The notes under the pieces: generated by a model
The model's input: only the letters and a program-made list of their open reading frames with translations
The model's database searches: none
Told to the model about the DNA's origin: nothing
Assembly: GCF_002224675.1 (NCBI RefSeq)
Contig: NZ_NMPZ01000029.1
Coordinates: 1 to 46,695 of the forward strand
Direction of reading: 5' to 3'
Length of the DNA: 46,695 bases
DNA from: Segatella copri
Lineage (GTDB): Bacteria; Bacteroidota; Bacteroidia; Bacteroidales; Bacteroidaceae
In this document: positions 24,722-32,257 of the stretch, one piece after another
Position numbering within the stretch: the stretch's first letter is position 1
How the letters are laid out: the number at the start of each line of letters is the position of its first letter
Translations under genes and position numbers: made by a program

Positions 24722-24753
24722 CAAATATACTCATAATAATAGATATTTGCAAG
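24722..24753 (-). promoter_or_regulatory. Promoter of AlbA_2-mcrB-mcrC operon
   Basis: Minus strand CTTG, 20 bp, TATATTTG (the -7 box is at 24722-24729). It decides the start of the first gene. Confidence 0.65.
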
Positions 24754-24856
24754 TTTTTATTTTTCTTTTCTAATTTCATTTTTCCTTTCACCTATCTTGC
24801 AATCATTTGTGAATCATTTGTTTATGGTGAAAGGAGAATGGAGAAAGCTGCCTTTG

Positions 24857-25456
24857 TTACTTTAGAAAATAGATAGGCGCATGGGGAGTTCCATCCTTCA
24901 CCATGATATCTTTCTCGCAGAAATGAGTGAGCCACTTCTGAGCCATGTAAGGTGTCAAGCCGAAGTGGATGCGCATGATGCGAGTGGTGATGTAACGATT
25001 CTCTTGAAGATACTCCTTGATTTTCTCCAACATCTTTTCTTCTGAGTATTTTGTAGATTGGTTGGAATAAAGGGAGCGGACAAAGTGGACGTTGCGCTGT
25101 ACTTCCTTCATCAGCTTTTCCTCTGGACGGAAGTTGATGCCAGTGATGCGTACTTCCTTGCCCGTAATCTTCTTGTCAGGATTCTCCTCAGGCATCTCTA
25201 GGCTAGCCGACATGGAGAAGTAGCCAATTTCTGGGATGTAAAAGCGGTGTCCCATGGAGAATTCTTCCACCAAAAGGTCATGAAGCTCTGCCAACACCGC
25301 AGCCACATCTCCCTTGGTGAGTGAGCAGCGGTTCTGGATTTTCTCTTGCAGTTGCTTCTCGGTCATAGGTTCATGCTGCACGATACGAACGTATTGGCGC
25401 TTTTCTCCTGTGCCCTGGGCATTGTTGAGAGTGTAAATGTCGTATTTCAGTTCCAT
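24857..25456 (-). CDS. HU-HIG DNA-binding protein with C-terminal winged helix
   Basis: Residues 1-125 are an HU/IHF-like domain of the HU-HIG type: R-I-V-Q-H-E-P-M-T near 24, L-T-K-G-D-V-A-A-V-L-A-E-L near 46, and the G-H-R-F-Y-I-P-E-I-G-Y-F-S arm near 68. Residues 138-199 form a winged helix (Y-I-T-T-R-I-M-R-I-H-F-G-L-T-P-Y-M-A-Q-K-W-L). This is the wHTH subtype, expected to bind and bend DNA in the nucleoid. It is monocistronic, with a -7 box at 25518-25525, and lies just upstream of the McrBC operon in the same direction; a regulatory link is possible but not shown. Confidence 0.8.
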   Translation of the reverse strand: MELKYDIYTLNNAQGTGEKRQYVRIVQHEPMTEKQLQEKIQNRCSLTKGDVAAVLAELHDLLVEEFSMGHRFYIPEIGYFSMSASLEMPEENPDKKITGKEVRITGINFRPEEKLMKEVQRNVHFVRSLYSNQSTKYSEEKMLEKIKEYLQENRYITTRIMRIHFGLTPYMAQKWLTHFCEKDIMVKDGTPHAPIYFLK

Positions 25457-25517
25457 ATTTCTTGTTGTTTGATGTTTCGTTGTTTTCTATATTCTTTGTC
25501 TTCTATGAAAGATGATG

Positions 25518-25525
25518 CAAATATA
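25518..25525 (-). promoter_or_regulatory. -7 box of winged-helix HU-HIG gene
   Basis: TATATTTG on the minus strand, 62 bp before the ATG at 25456. Confidence 0.45.
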
Positions 25526-25589
25526 TATAATAATGTGATAACTTGTATCTTTTGGTGTAAAATATTAGGTTTATTTAAATATTGGTATA

Positions 25590-25735
25590 TGTCATATGAT
25601 TATACGGCATTTGTCATTCGACCGTATGATAAGTGTCGTGTAATCGCATGACAAATGTCACGCAATCGTTATAATTGCTTCCTTGCATCGTTATGGTTGC
25701 TTCCTTGTATCGTTATAATTGCTTCCTTGCATCAT
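25590..25735. repeat. Degenerate short tandem repeats
   Basis: Units of ATGACAAATGTC plus ACGCAATCG (two or three copies, diverged) lead into three 22-bp copies of TCGTTATAATTGCTTCCTTG at about 25668-25733. No frame is supported. The style resembles the array at 9500-9860, with a different sequence. Confidence 0.6.
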
Positions 25736-25787
25736 ATAAGTCACAACATTGTTACCATCCATCTCATCCTTGCCAATTTCAAGAAAT

Positions 25788-25873
25788 GCTCATTCTAAAT
25801 GAATGGTTTTGCTCTGAATTACTCATTCTGAATGAGCAAAAATAATAGAAATTGCTCATTCGGAATGAATAAA
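25788..25873. repeat. Three spaced CTCATTC-N-GAATGAG palindromes
   Basis: Copies near 25788, 25823 and 25854 sit about 33 bp apart and each is a near-perfect short palindrome. They may be protein-binding sites or decayed repeat elements. Confidence 0.55.
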
Positions 25874-25917
25874 AGGAGGATTTATACCCCAGCATTTGGT
25901 GGATTCAAAAAAGTAGT

Positions 25918-26169
25918 ACCTTTGCTAACTTCTATGGGATTACCTGCCGAGAAGAAGCTGAGGCTTATCTGGAGAATAAGATACTCAATGAAAGGTTGAG
26001 AAAGGTTTGCTGTATTGATGCCGTCTTGCCCAATGATATCTTTGCGGAATGGCTGAACACCGCACACTACCTAATTTATTGTGTAAGAATTAGTTTAGTG
26101 CTGCTTAGTGAGGTGTGCGGTAGAAAATCGAAACTATGTTTCTACAACCTGGTAGTCGGAGAATCTTAA
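25918..26169 (+). pseudogene. Possible DUF1810 fragment
   Basis: The plus frame reads T-F-A-N-F-Y-G-I-T-C-R-E-E-A-E-A-Y-L, then ENKILNERLRKVC, which resembles the central part of DUF1810 proteins (F-Y-x-I, E-A-x-A-Y-L, L-x-x-R-L-x-E). The following residues (C-I-D-A-V-L-P-N-D-I-F-A-E-W-L) to the stop are not recognised. There is no start, and a TACCTTTG box overlaps the beginning. If real it is a relic of about 30 recognisable residues. Confidence 0.35.
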
Positions 26170-26170
26170 T

Positions 26171-26220
26171 ATAATAGTTCCTGCGGAGGGCACGAAAGTG
26201 CTCTCCGCAGGAACTATTAT
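26171..26220. terminator. Strong hairpin terminator
   Basis: Arms ATAATAGTTCCTGCGGAG and CTCCGCAGGAACTATTAT plus GCAC-GAAA-GTGC at the tip give a 23-bp stem with one G-T pair. It overlaps the stop codon of the minus-strand gene ending at 26217. Confidence 0.8.
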
Positions 26221-26897
26221 TGTTTACTGGAAGCTGCTTTCCATTCATCATAGATATGGCTAAAGATAGCTACGCCATCATTCAGTTGCTTCCTAGCTAT
26301 AGACTTATCTTTGTTCCACCATTCAAGAATGTAATTCTTCAGTCCCTCATATTCCTTTTGATCCTTGAATTGTCGATCCAGGCTTCCCATTTTGCCAAGC
26401 GTTGCATTGTAAAGAATAAATGCCCTTTTCTGTCCATTAGGCTTCAGTGCATACCAAGTAGCCCAAGAGTTTCCTGTGTTTATGCCATTGCCAGGCAGAA
26501 ATACGTGAACTTGGTAGACAGATGCATTCTTGCCGCGGTAAAGGAGTTCCATAAGGCGATCCTCTTTTACAGTCCTAATCGAATTACGTGCTATCGTTTG
26601 GCAATGTTCCCACACTTCACCTTCCGGGTGTTCCTCTGTGAGTGCAAGCCATTCCATCTTGGTTACTTTCTCAGCATCGTACTTCTTGGCTTTTTTGCCA
26701 TCTGGATTCTCGGCAAGTCTTACTTGATATTCTAGCGCCCACCCCATGTACTTCTTAGGAATGTAGCCCTCTATCTGTTTGCCATCCATCATAGTGAGGC
26801 GAACATGACGCATTTCTGGGTCGTCATTCTTGCGAGCGTGTGCAGCTATCGCTACCACCATTACTGCCATGAGCAGCCAAAACTTCATTGCTTTCAT
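26217..26897 (-). CDS. Secreted hypothetical protein
   Basis: A signal peptide (MKAMKFWLLMAVMVVAIAAH) is followed by a domain with H-V-R-L-T-M-M-D-G-K-Q-I-E-G-Y-I near residue 31, typical of a small beta domain in Bacteroidales periplasmic proteins, then about 140 residues without a recognised family. It is probably co-transcribed with the gene 22 bp upstream, which has a related first domain (R-V-Y-L-K-N-G-I), so the two may be distant paralogues or partners. Confidence 0.65.
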   Translation of the reverse strand: MKAMKFWLLMAVMVVAIAAHARKNDDPEMRHVRLTMMDGKQIEGYIPKKYMGWALEYQVRLAENPDGKKAKKYDAEKVTKMEWLALTEEHPEGEVWEHCQTIARNSIRTVKEDRLMELLYRGKNASVYQVHVFLPGNGINTGNSWATWYALKPNGQKRAFILYNATLGKMGSLDRQFKDQKEYEGLKNYILEWWNKDKSIARKQLNDGVAIFSHIYDEWKAASSKQ

Positions 26898-26919
26898 AAT
26901 GATTCCTTTTAGTTGTTAT

Positions 26920-27654
26920 TTATTGTTTGTCATCTAATACTTCTATCACTCGTTGTATCATAGAACTTCGGTTGTGTTCACCTAGTCCAATGAGTTTCTT
27001 TTCCCATTCCTGCGAAAGTCCTACACAGTGGCAAAGTTCTCGGATAAAGGATTTGTCGCATTTCTTATAGGTATCTCCCAGACATATAAGCTTGCCATCA
27101 GTCTGTCTGACATAGAAGTCGCAAGCCGTCTTGCTTGGGATGAAAAACATTGCTGCTGCTGTGTTACATTGCCTAGCTTTCATTCCTCCCATGTCCGTCA
27201 CGGAATAACCTTGGGAGGCATAAATATAGACTTGCAATCGTGGGTGGTTGATATATAGCCAGCTCCATCCCACATTTTCCAAAGGAACAAGTGTGCGTAC
27301 GTTTTGCTTGGAGGTTGCATTCCACACCACTACAGAATCAATGTTGGCGAAAGGTATCACATCGCTAGTGCATTGGCGAGAAAAGAAGTTTCTATAAACT
27401 TGAACATCCTTTTTCTTGCGTGGCAAGTCTATTCGGTCATTACTTTCATAGAGTTGCTGGATACCATTCTTTAGGTACACTCGTCCCTCGCATGATTGAG
27501 CTTGCATGCTAATAGTTCCCATATAAGCAAACAAAATGCTAATGATGAGATATATTCGCCCCAAATTTACCTCCTCATGCACGGCATTTTTGATCTTTCG
27601 GATGGTCTTGCCATTGGAAAGACGCCAACCTTCTATTTCTTCATATTTGCACAT
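26920..27654 (-). CDS. Hypothetical secreted or membrane-anchored protein
   Basis: From ATG at 27654 a basic stretch of about 35 residues precedes a hydrophobic segment (IYLIISILFAYMGTISMQAQ) and then S-C-E-G-R-V-Y-L-K-N-G-I, so this is either a long signal peptide or a type II anchor. The rest (about 185 aa) has seven cysteines after the anchor and no known motif. The promoter at 27680-27711 rules out the earlier in-frame start at 27744. It forms a pair with the gene downstream. Confidence 0.6.
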   Translation of the reverse strand: MCKYEEIEGWRLSNGKTIRKIKNAVHEEVNLGRIYLIISILFAYMGTISMQAQSCEGRVYLKNGIQQLYESNDRIDLPRKKKDVQVYRNFFSRQCTSDVIPFANIDSVVVWNATSKQNVRTLVPLENVGWSWLYINHPRLQVYIYASQGYSVTDMGGMKARQCNTAAAMFFIPSKTACDFYVRQTDGKLICLGDTYKKCDKSFIRELCHCVGLSQEWEKKLIGLGEHNRSSMIQRVIEVLDDKQ

Positions 27655-27679
27655 AAGCGATTTCTCTTGATAATTATTG

Positions 27680-27711
27680 CAAATATACGAGGAAACTTTC
27701 TGATTACCAAA
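27680..27711 (-). promoter_or_regulatory. Promoter of two-gene secreted-protein operon
   Basis: Minus strand TTTG, 20 bp, TATATTTG (the -7 box is at 27680-27687). Ideal match, 25 bp before the ATG at 27654. Confidence 0.65.
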
Positions 27712-27736
27712 TAAATTAACCATTTTTTTTATAAAA

Positions 27737-27768
27737 ATAGGCACGCATCCTTTCGGGGGCGTGCCTAT
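27737..27768 (-). terminator. Intrinsic terminator
   Basis: Arms ATAGGCACGC and GCGTGCCTAT, followed on the minus strand by TTTTTATAAAAA. It follows the short relic at 27784-27909. Confidence 0.7.
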
Positions 27769-27783
27769 AACCTTATTATTATA

Positions 27784-27909
27784 TTATACCTTTATATTCA
27801 TCATGTTGCCACGTAAGCGGAGGATGAATTTCTCGCGCTTGCCCTTGAGTAGATTTCCGTTGATACGTTTCTGCTTGATGAACTGGTCTATGGCAGCAGA
27901 ATGTCCGAT
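27784..27909 (-). pseudogene. C-terminal relic of unidentified protein
   Basis: The minus frame reads I-G-H-S-A-A-I-D-Q-F-I-K-Q-K-R-I-N-G-N-L, then LKGKREKFILRLRGNMMNIK and a stop, with an upstream stop at 27910. The strongly basic amphipathic end followed directly by a terminator suggests the tail of a once larger gene. I do not recognise the family. Confidence 0.35.
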
Positions 27910-28044
27910 TTATGTATTTGATGTATGATGGCTGCAAAGGTAGGAATATTCGTCGTATTTCCTTTGTCAAATGTATTCTTTCCTTTATTCTTTGTTTCAT
28001 TTTGGCTTTCCATGCGGTTTCGGTACGTCTTTTTCCTTAAATGT

Positions 28045-28075
28045 TTTGTGTTTTCAGAGAAAAGTATTAATTTTG
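28045..28075 (+). promoter_or_regulatory. Promoter of dnaG
   Basis: TTTG at 28045-28048, 19 bp, TAATTTTG at 28068-28075, 27 bp before the ATG. It rules out the longer in-frame start at 27971. Confidence 0.65.
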
Positions 28076-28102
28076 CAACATAAAAATAAGAGGATTAGAA
28101 TA

Positions 28103-30064
28103 ATGATAGACAAACCGACGATAGCACGTATCATGGACTCCACCAAGATAGAAGAGGTGGTGTCCGAATTCGTCACGCTCAAAAAGCGCGGCATCAACTA
28201 TGTCGGCTTGTGTCCTTTCCATAACGATTCACATCCATCCTTCTCCGTTTCTCCTACGCGTGGCATCTGCCATTGCTTTACCTGCGGAAAGGGTGGAAAC
28301 GCCATCAACTTCCTGATGGAGCTGGAGCAGATGACCTATCCTGAGGCACTGAGATGGCTGGCTAACAAATACCATATCGAGATTCAGGAACGCGAGATGA
28401 CCAACGAGGAGAAGCTGCGCGAAAACGAACGCGAATCGATGTTCATCGTGAATGAATGGGCGGCGAAATACTTCCAGGACATCCTGCAGAATGATGTGGA
28501 TGGTAGAGCCATCGGCATGCAGTATTTCAGAAGCCGAGGATTCAGAGACGACATCATCCGGAAATTCCAGCTGGGATTCGCCCTGAACCAGCGCACGGCG
28601 CTCTTCGACGAGGCGGTGAAGAAAGGATATCAGCCGAAATACCTGGTGGATACCGGTCTCTGCTTCAAGGTGGACAAGGAGGAAGCGGGCAACAAGAGCG
28701 GACAGGACAAGTATCTGGACCGATTCTCCGGGCGCGCCATCTTCCCGTGGCTGAGTGTGAGCGGAAAGGTGGTGGCTTTCGGCGGACGTGTGCTGGATAC
28801 TCGTACCAAGGGTGTGAGCCAGAAATACGTGAACTCGCCCGACAGTATCATCTACCACAAGGAGCGGGAACTCTACGGACTGTATCAGGCAAAGAAGGCC
28901 ATCGCCAAGGAAGACTGCGTGTATATGGTGGAGGGATATACGGATGTAATCTCCATGCACCAGTGCGGCATCGAAAACGTGGTGGCCAACTCGGGTACGG
29001 CGCTGAGCATCCATCAGATCAGACTGCTCCACCGATTCACCAGCAACATCGTATTGCTCTACGACGGCGATGCTGCGGGTGTGCATGCGGCGCTGCGAGG
29101 TACCGACATGCTGCTGGAGGAGGAGATGAACGTGAAGGTGCTCTTCCTGCCGGATGGAAACGACCCTGACAGCTTTGCCCGAAGCCATACCGCTGCAGAT
29201 TTCAGAAAATACATAGAGGAAAACCAGAAGGACTTCATACAGTTTAAGACCGACCTCTCGCTGAACGGCGTGACCGATCCGGTGAAGAGAAGCCAGGCGA
29301 TCAACAGCATCGTGGAGAGCATCTCGAAGATCAAGAACCAGATTACCCGAGCCTCTTACATCACCGACTGCGCCCACCGGCTGGGCGTGAACGAGGCGAT
29401 TATCGTGAATGCGCTGAACAACTTCGTGAGAAACGGCATGAGCGAGCAGGTGAAGGCTGAACGGCGCGCAGCTGGACTGAGAGACCCGAAGGCTACTGCC
29501 CCACAGCAGGGAATGCAGGCTGCCATGAGGGGCGTGACGCCGCTGGACAAGCTGCTGGAGGTGGAAGACCTGCTGGTGAAGCTGATCATACATCACGGAG
29601 AAAAGCATATCGTGGTGAAGGATGTGGAGGGCAACGATATTGAACTGCCGATAGCACAATATATCTATCTGGATATGTCGGGCGATGAATTCAGATTCCA
29701 TAACGAGCTTTATAACAAAATCTTGCAGGAAACGCTGGAGCATCTGGAGGATGAGAACTTCGTGGCGGAAAACTATTTTGCCAACCATCCGAATCCGGAG
29801 GTGAGCAGGATTGCCAGTCTGCCGACGGGAGAACAGGAGGTTTCTACGGCGAGTCTGCAGCTGCAGCTGAACGCTGAAAAGCTGCGCCAGTTTGTCTTCA
29901 AGGATCTGCTGAGCTTCCGCACACATTATATCGCACAGCGACTGATAGAGGTGCAGCAGGAATTTGCCAGAAATCCTTCGAACAGGGAGCTGGTGGAGGA
30001 GTTTATGAAACTGAAGAAGATGAACTCGCTGCTTGCCAGCCAGACCAACTCGGTATTCAACTAG
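28103..30064 (+). CDS. dnaG: DNA primase DnaG
   Basis: Makes RNA primers at the replication fork. The CHC2 zinc finger is at residues 40-65 (C-P-F-H-N-D, C-H-C-F-T-C-G-K-G-G). The catalytic core and Toprim domain follow, with V-E-G-Y-T-D near 276 and L-Y-D-G-D-A-A-G near 318. The C-terminal helicase-binding region is longer and more divergent than in E. coli, as usual in Bacteroidetes (653 aa). GC and codon use fit the core genome. The cardiolipin synthase gene starts 16 bp downstream, probably on the same mRNA. Confidence 0.96.
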   Translation: MIDKPTIARIMDSTKIEEVVSEFVTLKKRGINYVGLCPFHNDSHPSFSVSPTRGICHCFTCGKGGNAINFLMELEQMTYPEALRWLANKYHIEIQEREMTNEEKLRENERESMFIVNEWAAKYFQDILQNDVDGRAIGMQYFRSRGFRDDIIRKFQLGFALNQRTALFDEAVKKGYQPKYLVDTGLCFKVDKEEAGNKSGQDKYLDRFSGRAIFPWLSVSGKVVAFGGRVLDTRTKGVSQKYVNSPDSIIYHKERELYGLYQAKKAIAKEDCVYMVEGYTDVISMHQCGIENVVANSGTALSIHQIRLLHRFTSNIVLLYDGDAAGVHAALRGTDMLLEEEMNVKVLFLPDGNDPDSFARSHTAADFRKYIEENQKDFIQFKTDLSLNGVTDPVKRSQAINSIVESISKIKNQITRASYITDCAHRLGVNEAIIVNALNNFVRNGMSEQVKAERRAAGLRDPKATAPQQGMQAAMRGVTPLDKLLEVEDLLVKLIIHHGEKHIVVKDVEGNDIELPIAQYIYLDMSGDEFRFHNELYNKILQETLEHLEDENFVAENYFANHPNPEVSRIASLPTGEQEVSTASLQLQLNAEKLRQFVFKDLLSFRTHYIAQRLIEVQQEFARNPSNRELVEEFMKLKKMNSLLASQTNSVFN

Positions 30065-30080
30065 ATTAAAAAAGAAAGGT

Positions 30081-31505
30081 ATGATATATATTCATTGGAT
30101 TTATCTCTTGCTTTATATGGCGATCATGATTCCCGCTATCATCACCGTCTTGATGGACAACCGACAGCCCGCCAAGACGATGGCGTGGATTCTTGTGCTC
30201 GCTTTCATGCCTTTCGTGGGAATCATCTTCTACATCTTCTTCGGGCAGAACACGAGAAAGGAACGGCTGATCAGCGATAGAAGCATGGACCAGTTGACCA
30301 AACGATCGATGCTGGAGTTTGCCGAGCAGGAGAATCTGCATATCCCAGCCAACAACAAGCCGCTGATGAATCTCTTTACCAATCAGAACTGGGCATTCCC
30401 GTTTAAGGACAATCAGGTGGATATCTTTACCGATGGTTATGAATTTATCTTCTCCTTATTATATAATATAGGTCAGGCGAAGCATCACATCCATCTGGAT
30501 ACCTACATCTTCGAGGATGATGCCCTGGGCTACCTGGTGGCTGATGCCCTGATAGACAAGGCGGAACAGGGAGTGGAAGTCAGACTGATATACGATGACG
30601 TGGGCTGCTGGAAGGTGAAGGATGCCTTCTTTGAGCGCATGAGGGAAGCGGGCATCGATGTGCATTCGTTTATGCCGGTAAGGTTTCCGGCGTTTACCAG
30701 CAAGGTGAACTACCGCAATCACCGCAAGATATGCGTGATAGACGGCAGGGTAGGATTTATCGGTGGCATGAACATCGCCAAGCGCTATGTGAAGGGCACC
30801 GGGAAGCAGAAGTGGCGCGATACGCATCTGAGGATAGAGGGCGGAGGCGTGTATGCCCTGCAGCGTGCTTTCCTGATAGACTGGTATTTTGTGGATCGCA
30901 CCTTGGTGTCAAACCGAAAGTATTATCCTCCGGTGGATTCGAAAATCAGGAATAATTGTCTGGTGCAGGTAGTAACGAGCAGTCCGATTGCTCCATGGCC
31001 TGATATCATGCAGGGATATGTGCGCATTCTGCTCCAGGCGCAGAAGTATGTGTATATGGAGACGCCTTATTTCCTGCCTACCGAACCTGTGCTCTTTGCG
31101 ATGCGCACGGCGGCGCTGGCGGGAGTAGATATCCGTTTGCTGATGCCTAGACATTCAGATGCCAGGATGGTGGAGTGGGCTTCGCGTTCTTATCTGATGG
31201 AGGCGATAGAGGCTGGCGTGAAGGTTTATCTCTATACGGGTGGATTCAATCACAGCAAGTTGCTGGTGAGCGATGACAATCTCTGTACCGTGGGCAGCAC
31301 AAATGTGGATTTCCGTAGTTTTGAGAATAATTTCGAGGCGAATGCCTTCTTCTATGATGAGGAAATGGCTCAGAGAATCAAGCGGATTTATCTGAAGGAT
31401 GAATCCAGCAGCATTCTGGTGGATGATGTGGCGTATTTCGTAAGGCGCCCGTTCCTGAAAAGATTGTTCGAGAGTATCGTAAGATTGCTTTCGCCGCTGC
31501 TGTAA
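30081..31505 (+). CDS. cls: Cardiolipin synthase (PLD superfamily)
   Basis: Joins two phosphatidylglycerols into cardiolipin at the inner membrane. Two N-terminal transmembrane helices (about residues 3-25 and 34-54) precede two HKD domains: HRKICVIDGRVGFIGG near 214 and HSKLLVSDDNLCTVGSTN near 391. ATG at 30081 is chosen because the upstream in-frame ATG at 30033 lies inside dnaG and would spoil the first helix. 474 aa is standard. Confidence 0.93.
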   Translation: MIYIHWIYLLLYMAIMIPAIITVLMDNRQPAKTMAWILVLAFMPFVGIIFYIFFGQNTRKERLISDRSMDQLTKRSMLEFAEQENLHIPANNKPLMNLFTNQNWAFPFKDNQVDIFTDGYEFIFSLLYNIGQAKHHIHLDTYIFEDDALGYLVADALIDKAEQGVEVRLIYDDVGCWKVKDAFFERMREAGIDVHSFMPVRFPAFTSKVNYRNHRKICVIDGRVGFIGGMNIAKRYVKGTGKQKWRDTHLRIEGGGVYALQRAFLIDWYFVDRTLVSNRKYYPPVDSKIRNNCLVQVVTSSPIAPWPDIMQGYVRILLQAQKYVYMETPYFLPTEPVLFAMRTAALAGVDIRLLMPRHSDARMVEWASRSYLMEAIEAGVKVYLYTGGFNHSKLLVSDDNLCTVGSTNVDFRSFENNFEANAFFYDEEMAQRIKRIYLKDESSSILVDDVAYFVRRPFLKRLFESIVRLLSPLL

Positions 31506-31556
31506 AAAAGGGAGGGTGTTGTAATCTTGCTTCTGCCCTTTGTTTTTTTCCCAATA

Positions 31557-31648
31557 CGCCCTGAAAGGGCAGAAGCTCCTAGCCCAGGGCATCGCCCTGG
31601 GTAGTCTTGTGTTTCCCCTTTCGTCCTGAAAGGGCAGAAGCTTTAAAA
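31557..31648. repeat. REP/BIME-like element, second copy
   Basis: Unit A (CGCCCTGAAAGGGCAGAAGC, then TCCTAGCCCAGGGC and its hairpin partner) spans 31557-31603 and unit B (ending GCAGAAGCTTTAAAA) spans 31622-31648, in the same orientation. Together they correspond to the left half of the element at 1-188. It lies between the convergent cls and rsmD genes. Confidence 0.75.
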
Positions 31649-31661
31649 CAATCAGCAGATT

Positions 31662-32192
31662 TTATCTGAATATCGAGAAGTTTACGCTTCCGTAACTTCT
31701 ATGCTCCAGGAATCTTGGATGGTCGGAGAAATCGTAGTTCTTGCCATGTTCGAAAACGAAGATGCCCTCTTCGTTGAGAAGATCGCCATTGAGTACGAGG
31801 TCTGGAATCTCGGGGAGCTTCTCCAGTGCGTATGGCGGATCGGCAAAGATGAAATCGAACTTCTGCTTGCAGGTTCTCAGGAAGCGGAATACATCGCCGC
31901 GAATCAGAAGATCCCTGTCTTCGCCCAGTTTCTTGAAACACTCGCGGATGAAGTTGGCATGGTCGCGGTCGGCCTCTACGCTGATTACTCGGCTGCATCC
32001 ACGGGATACCAGTTCCAGCGAGATACTGCCTGTGCCGGCAAAGAGGTCGAGGGCTGTGGCATCCTCGAAATCGATGTAATTCTGCAAAACATTAAAGATG
32101 TTCTCCTTTGCGAAATCTGTAGTTGGTCGCGCCTTGAACGAACGTGGTATGTCGAAGTGGCGACCCTTATATTGTCCTGTTATGATTCTCAT
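31662..32192 (-). CDS. rsmD: 16S rRNA (guanine(966)-N2)-methyltransferase RsmD
   Basis: Methylates G966 in the 30S subunit. It has the start M-R-I-I-T-G-Q-Y-K-G-R, R-P-T-T-D-F-A-K-E-N-I-F-N near residue 22, motif I L-D-L-F-A-G-T-G-S near 49, and the amino-MTase motif IV F-A-D-P-P-Y near 116. Length of 176 aa fits. It follows the DUF3822 gene on the minus strand, an arrangement common in Bacteroidetes; a 14-bp tandem repeat lies in the 65-bp gap. Confidence 0.94.
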   Translation of the reverse strand: MRIITGQYKGRHFDIPRSFKARPTTDFAKENIFNVLQNYIDFEDATALDLFAGTGSISLELVSRGCSRVISVEADRDHANFIRECFKKLGEDRDLLIRGDVFRFLRTCKQKFDFIFADPPYALEKLPEIPDLVLNGDLLNEEGIFVFEHGKNYDFSDHPRFLEHRSYGSVNFSIFR

Positions 32193-32196
32193 AATT

Positions 32197-32252
32197 AACT
32201 TTTAACTATCAACTTTTAACTATCAATTTTTAACAATCAGCTTTTAACAATC
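32197..32252. repeat. Four 14-bp tandem repeats
   Basis: Copies of AACTTTTAACTATC (the last two read AATTTTTAACAATC and AGCTTTTAACAATC) fill the gap between the DUF3822 and rsmD genes. They are AT-rich, probably unstructured, and prone to copy-number slippage. Confidence 0.75.
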
Positions 32253-32257
32253 AACTC

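Noticed and set aside
24693..24791. A 33-residue N-terminal extension of the AlbA_2 protein
   Set aside because: The operon promoter lies inside this segment, so an mRNA from it starts after the proposed extension; the AlbA_2 domain begins at the ATG at 24692.
28229..29926. A 565-codon open frame on the minus strand
   Set aside because: It lies wholly inside dnaG, which has clear CHC2 and Toprim motifs; the antisense frame is rich in His, Gln and Leu as expected from the complement of GC-rich coding DNA.
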